This document shows positions 5,715-7,764 of a DNA stretch of 7,764 bases, piece after piece. Under the pieces are notes generated by a model. That model ran no database searches. It saw nothing but the letters and a program-made list of their open reading frames with translations, and was not told the DNA's origin. Each line of letters starts with the position of its first letter. The first letter of the stretch is position 1. The stretch lies in contig CALGIB010000149.1 in the NCBI GenBank assembly GCA_937915955.1, forward strand, positions 1 through 7,764. The letters run 5' to 3'. The position numbers were made by a program, and so were the translations under genes. Origin of the DNA: an uncultured Pseudomonadota bacterium (GTDB lineage Bacteria; Myxococcota_A; UBA796; CAJQPC01).

Positions 5715-7304
5715 ATGGCCAGCTACCTCAAGGAGTCCTTGCGTCAGGCGCTCAAGGACGTCCAGAAGCGCGAAGGCGAGCGTCCGCCCGGTCGCGCCCC
5801 CGGTGGCGCCCCCGCCAGCCCGGCCGCCACAGCTCCGATCCGGGGTGTCCAGGCCCGCCTTCCCCCCACGCCACGACCCCTGGAGCCGCCCAAGCCGCCG
5901 CCCGCCCCGAGCCTGGAGAGCGACGCGGACGAGCCCACTCCGGCGCGCGCGACGGTGGCTCAGGTCTCGATGAACGCGAGCCCGAACGCGGGCGCGATCA
6001 CCCGCATGGCGATGGCCTTCGATCGCCCGGTGATCACGGCGCCCCCGCCGACTCGCTTCCGCCCGCTCGAGCCCAGGACGCTCGAGGCGGCTGGCCTGGA
6101 GGAGGGCTACGTCGAGGGCCTGATCCTGAAGTACCTGGTCAACAACCCGACCTCGACCACTCGGCAGATCGCGAACGATCTCGCCCTGTTCCACCGCGCT
6201 GTCTCGGACGTCCTGGACGAACTCAAGCGCACCAAGCAGGTGGAGATCAAGCGCTCGACGGCCACAGGCGACTTCCAGTGGGAGCTCACCAGCAAGGGTC
6301 GCAACACCGTCGTCGACCTGAACACGCACAGCCGCTACGTCGGCCCCGCGCCGGTGCCGCTCGAGCAGTACCTCCTGGCGGTGCGCGAGCAGTCGATCGC
6401 CAACGAGACGCCCCGGATGGCGGACCTGAAGCGCGCATTCCAGGACCTGCTGGTCCCCGAGGAGCTGCTCCAGCAGCTCGGGCCCGCGATGACCTCGGGA
6501 AAGGGCCTGTTCTTGTTCGGCTTCCCCGGTAACGGCAAGACCTCGCTGGCCGAGCGCATGACCCGGGCCTTCGGCACCAGCGTCTACCTGCCCCACGCCG
6601 TGCTCATCCACGGCACGCTGGTGAAGGTCTTCGACCCGATGGTGCACGAGCCGCTGGAGGAGGACGCGGTCCTCAGCAGCCGCGAGCGCCCCGATCGGCG
6701 CTGGGTGAAGTGCCGACGCCCGACCGTGGTGGCCGGCGGCGAGCTCACGATGTCCAGCCTGGAGATCGAGTTCGACGAGCGCACCGGCATCTGCGAGGCG
6801 CCGCTGCAGCTGAAGGCCAACTGCGGCACCCTGGTCATCGACGACTTCGGACGCCAGAAGATGGAGCCCGCCGTCCTGCTCAACCGGTGGATCGTGCCGC
6901 TGGAGCAGCGCGTCGACTACCTCAGCCTGCCCGACGGCCGAAAGGTGCGTGTGCCCTTCGACCCCCTGCTGGTGTTCTCGACGAACCTGGACCCCAAGGA
7001 CCTCTGCGACGAGGCCTTCCTCCGCCGCATCCCCTACAAGGTCTGCGTCGAGGACCCCAGCGAGCTCAACTTCCGCACCTTGCTGCACATCCAGGCCGAG
7101 CTGATGGGCTTCGAGCCGCTGGAGGAGATCTTCGACGAGCTGATCGAGCGGCACTACCGCCAGCCGGGGCGGTCCTTCCGTAACTGCCATCCGCGCGACC
7201 TGCTTCTGCAGATCCAGAACCAGTGCGTGTTCCGGGAGAAGCCCCTGGTCCTCACGCGCGAAGGCTTCGACGAGGCCGTGGATCTCTACTTCACCCTGCT
7301 CTGA
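5715..7304 (+). CDS. AAA-family ATPase with N-terminal winged-helix-like domain
   Basis: This is a 529-residue protein starting at ATG 5715 behind GGAGAGG. Residues 1-22 form a charged amphipathic helix, followed by a Pro/Ala-rich, probably disordered stretch (22-120). Residues about 130-205 look like a winged helix: TSTTRQIANDLALFHRAVSD as helix-turn-helix, then a QVEIKR...WELTSKG wing. The ATPase part has Walker A GFPGNGKTSL (269-278), Walker B LVIDDFGR (373-380) and sensor-1 FSTN with Asn424. LRRIPYK (436-442) fits an arginine-finger region. Walker B ends in Asp-Asp instead of the usual Asp-Glu. The roughly 100 residues between the Walker motifs are longer than in simple AAA modules and hold conserved-looking text such as CEAPLQLKANCG. 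I recall similar uncharacterised ATPases in myxobacteria and Planctomycetes, but no established function. DNA binding and a regulatory or remodelling role are inferences. The in-frame extension to 5559 overlaps the divergent gene and is rejected. Confidence 0.88.
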   Translation: MASYLKESLRQALKDVQKREGERPPGRAPGGAPASPAATAPIRGVQARLPPTPRPLEPPKPPPAPSLESDADEPTPARATVAQVSMNASPNAGAITRMAMAFDRPVITAPPPTRFRPLEPRTLEAAGLEEGYVEGLILKYLVNNPTSTTRQIANDLALFHRAVSDVLDELKRTKQVEIKRSTATGDFQWELTSKGRNTVVDLNTHSRYVGPAPVPLEQYLLAVREQSIANETPRMADLKRAFQDLLVPEELLQQLGPAMTSGKGLFLFGFPGNGKTSLAERMTRAFGTSVYLPHAVLIHGTLVKVFDPMVHEPLEEDAVLSSRERPDRRWVKCRRPTVVAGGELTMSSLEIEFDERTGICEAPLQLKANCGTLVIDDFGRQKMEPAVLLNRWIVPLEQRVDYLSLPDGRKVRVPFDPLLVFSTNLDPKDLCDEAFLRRIPYKVCVEDPSELNFRTLLHIQAELMGFEPLEEIFDELIERHYRQPGRSFRNCHPRDLLLQIQNQCVFREKPLVLTREGFDEAVDLYFTLL

Positions 7305-7317
7305 GTCACTAGCGGTA

Positions 7318-7336
7318 CCCTCCGAAGCCCGGAGGG
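7318..7336 (+). promoter_or_regulatory. Hairpin sequestering the Shine-Dalgarno of the cNMP-binding gene
   Basis: CCCTCCG (7318-7324) and CGGAGGG (7330-7336) pair perfectly as a 7-bp, almost all G-C stem closed by the 5-base loop AAGCC. The 3' arm is the Shine-Dalgarno of the gene starting at 7344, seven bases before its ATG. No T-run follows, so it does not look like an intrinsic terminator. The structure would hide the ribosome binding site unless opened by ribosomes finishing the ATPase gene, by a protein, or by a change in conditions. The pairing is seen directly; regulation is inferred. Confidence 0.65.
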
Positions 7337-7343
7337 ATGCAGG

Positions 7344-7764
7344 ATGTCCGAACACCACACACACTCGCGAGACGTCGACGAGCGACGCGGCGAGCAGATG
7401 GCCGAGAGCAAGCTGCTGATCAAGCAGCTCTTCGACAGCCTCGAGGGGCCGGACATCTGGCTGGAGCAGTACGACGCCAGGCAGACCGTGTTCCGCCGCG
7501 AGGAGAGCGCGGATCGCATGTGGTACGTGGTCAGCGGCGTGGTCGAGGAGTGGCGCGGGGACGCGCGGGTCTCGGTCCTGAACGCGGGCGACATGCTGGG
7601 GGACATCACCCACCTGGCGCCTCAGTCCGGGGGCAAGCGCATGTCCACGGCCGTGTGCGTGACCGACGTCGTGCTGAAGTCGATGCCCTTCGAGCGCATG
7701 GTCCAGATGCTGCTCACCCAGGGCGGCGAGGAGATGCGGCTGCTGACCCGGAAGCTGCTCCGCC
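7344..7764 (+). CDS. Cyclic nucleotide-binding-domain protein (partial, C-terminus off window)
   Basis: 140 codons are visible before the right edge. After a short charged, His-containing leader (MSEHHTHSRDVDERRGEQ), residues about 22-140 match the beta-roll pattern of CRP/FNR-type sensor domains: MWYVVSGVVEEWR (59-71), VSVLNAGDMLGD (76-87), a loop with GGKRMSTAVCVTD (96-108) recalling the phosphate-binding cassette, VVLKSMPFERMVQML (109-123), then the start of the long C helix. The usual GE of the cassette is Gly-Asp here, and the cassette is loose, so actual cAMP or cGMP binding is uncertain. Whether a DNA-binding or catalytic domain follows cannot be seen. Start 7344 follows GGAGGG by seven bases; the nearby ATG at 7337 is in another frame. 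The gene lies 39 bases after the ATPase gene on the same strand and is probably in its operon. Confidence 0.85.
   Translation, partial: MSEHHTHSRDVDERRGEQMAESKLLIKQLFDSLEGPDIWLEQYDARQTVFRREESADRMWYVVSGVVEEWRGDARVSVLNAGDMLGDITHLAPQSGGKRMSTAVCVTDVVLKSMPFERMVQMLLTQGGEEMRLLTRKLLR

Noticed and set aside
4195..6532. Plus-strand long ORFs over the methyltransferase, phosphatase and first part of the ATPase gene
   Set aside because: They are Arg/Pro/Ala/Ser-rich shadows of real genes in other frames, with no domain signatures.
7318..7336. Hairpin as intrinsic terminator of the ATPase gene
   Set aside because: No T-run follows the stem; the 3' arm is directly the Shine-Dalgarno of the next gene.
4896..7613. 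Minus-strand 905-residue ORF spanning the ATPase gene and the phosphatase gene
   Set aside because: It is a shadow frame of two well-supported genes on opposite strands; high GC makes stop codons rare. No motif is visible in its translation.
1..7764. Many CTCGAG and CTCGA words throughout
   Set aside because: They arise from frequent Leu-Glu and Glu/Ser codons in a GC-rich genome (CTC GAG), spread over all genes with no spacing pattern.

Overview
The window is very G+C-rich and almost entirely coding. It holds seven genes, two of them cut by the window edges, and no gap exceeds about 50 bases. I see no tRNA, rRNA, CRISPR array, IS element or phage gene. The combination of a Hanks-type Ser/Thr kinase fused through a membrane anchor to a formylglycine-generating-enzyme (FGE)-like domain, a PP2C phosphatase, a winged-helix AAA ATPase and a cyclic-nucleotide-binding protein suggests a signalling-rich, high-GC bacterium. 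Myxococcota or a related delta-proteobacterial lineage is my best guess, but this is inferred from gene style and not proven.

Layout. Positions 1-2038 (minus) hold a membrane-anchored Ser/Thr kinase that runs off the left edge. Divergent from it, 2078-2833 (plus) is an exonuclease III-type DNA repair nuclease. It meets head-on, with no gap, a minus-strand three-gene block: PP2C phosphatase (4913-5665), a DPPW-motif class I methyltransferase (3964-4920) and a membrane-anchored metallophosphoesterase (2834-3964). Transcription runs in that order, and the genes overlap by 8 and 1 nt. Divergent from this block, 5715-7304 (plus) encodes a winged-helix/AAA ATPase. After it comes a cyclic-nucleotide-binding-domain protein (7344 to the right edge), whose Shine-Dalgarno is buried in a perfect hairpin.

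Working together. The kinase and the PP2C phosphatase are natural candidates for an antagonistic pair, but they are in separate transcription units. Overlapping reading frames strongly suggest that phosphatase, methyltransferase and phosphoesterase are co-translated. The ATPase and cNMP-binding protein are probably co-transcribed, with the hairpin setting the ratio or conditions of cNMP-protein translation. The least explained parts are the phosphatase/methyltransferase/phosphoesterase operon with its TGS1-like methyltransferase, the divergent ATPase/cNMP pair, and the hairpin.
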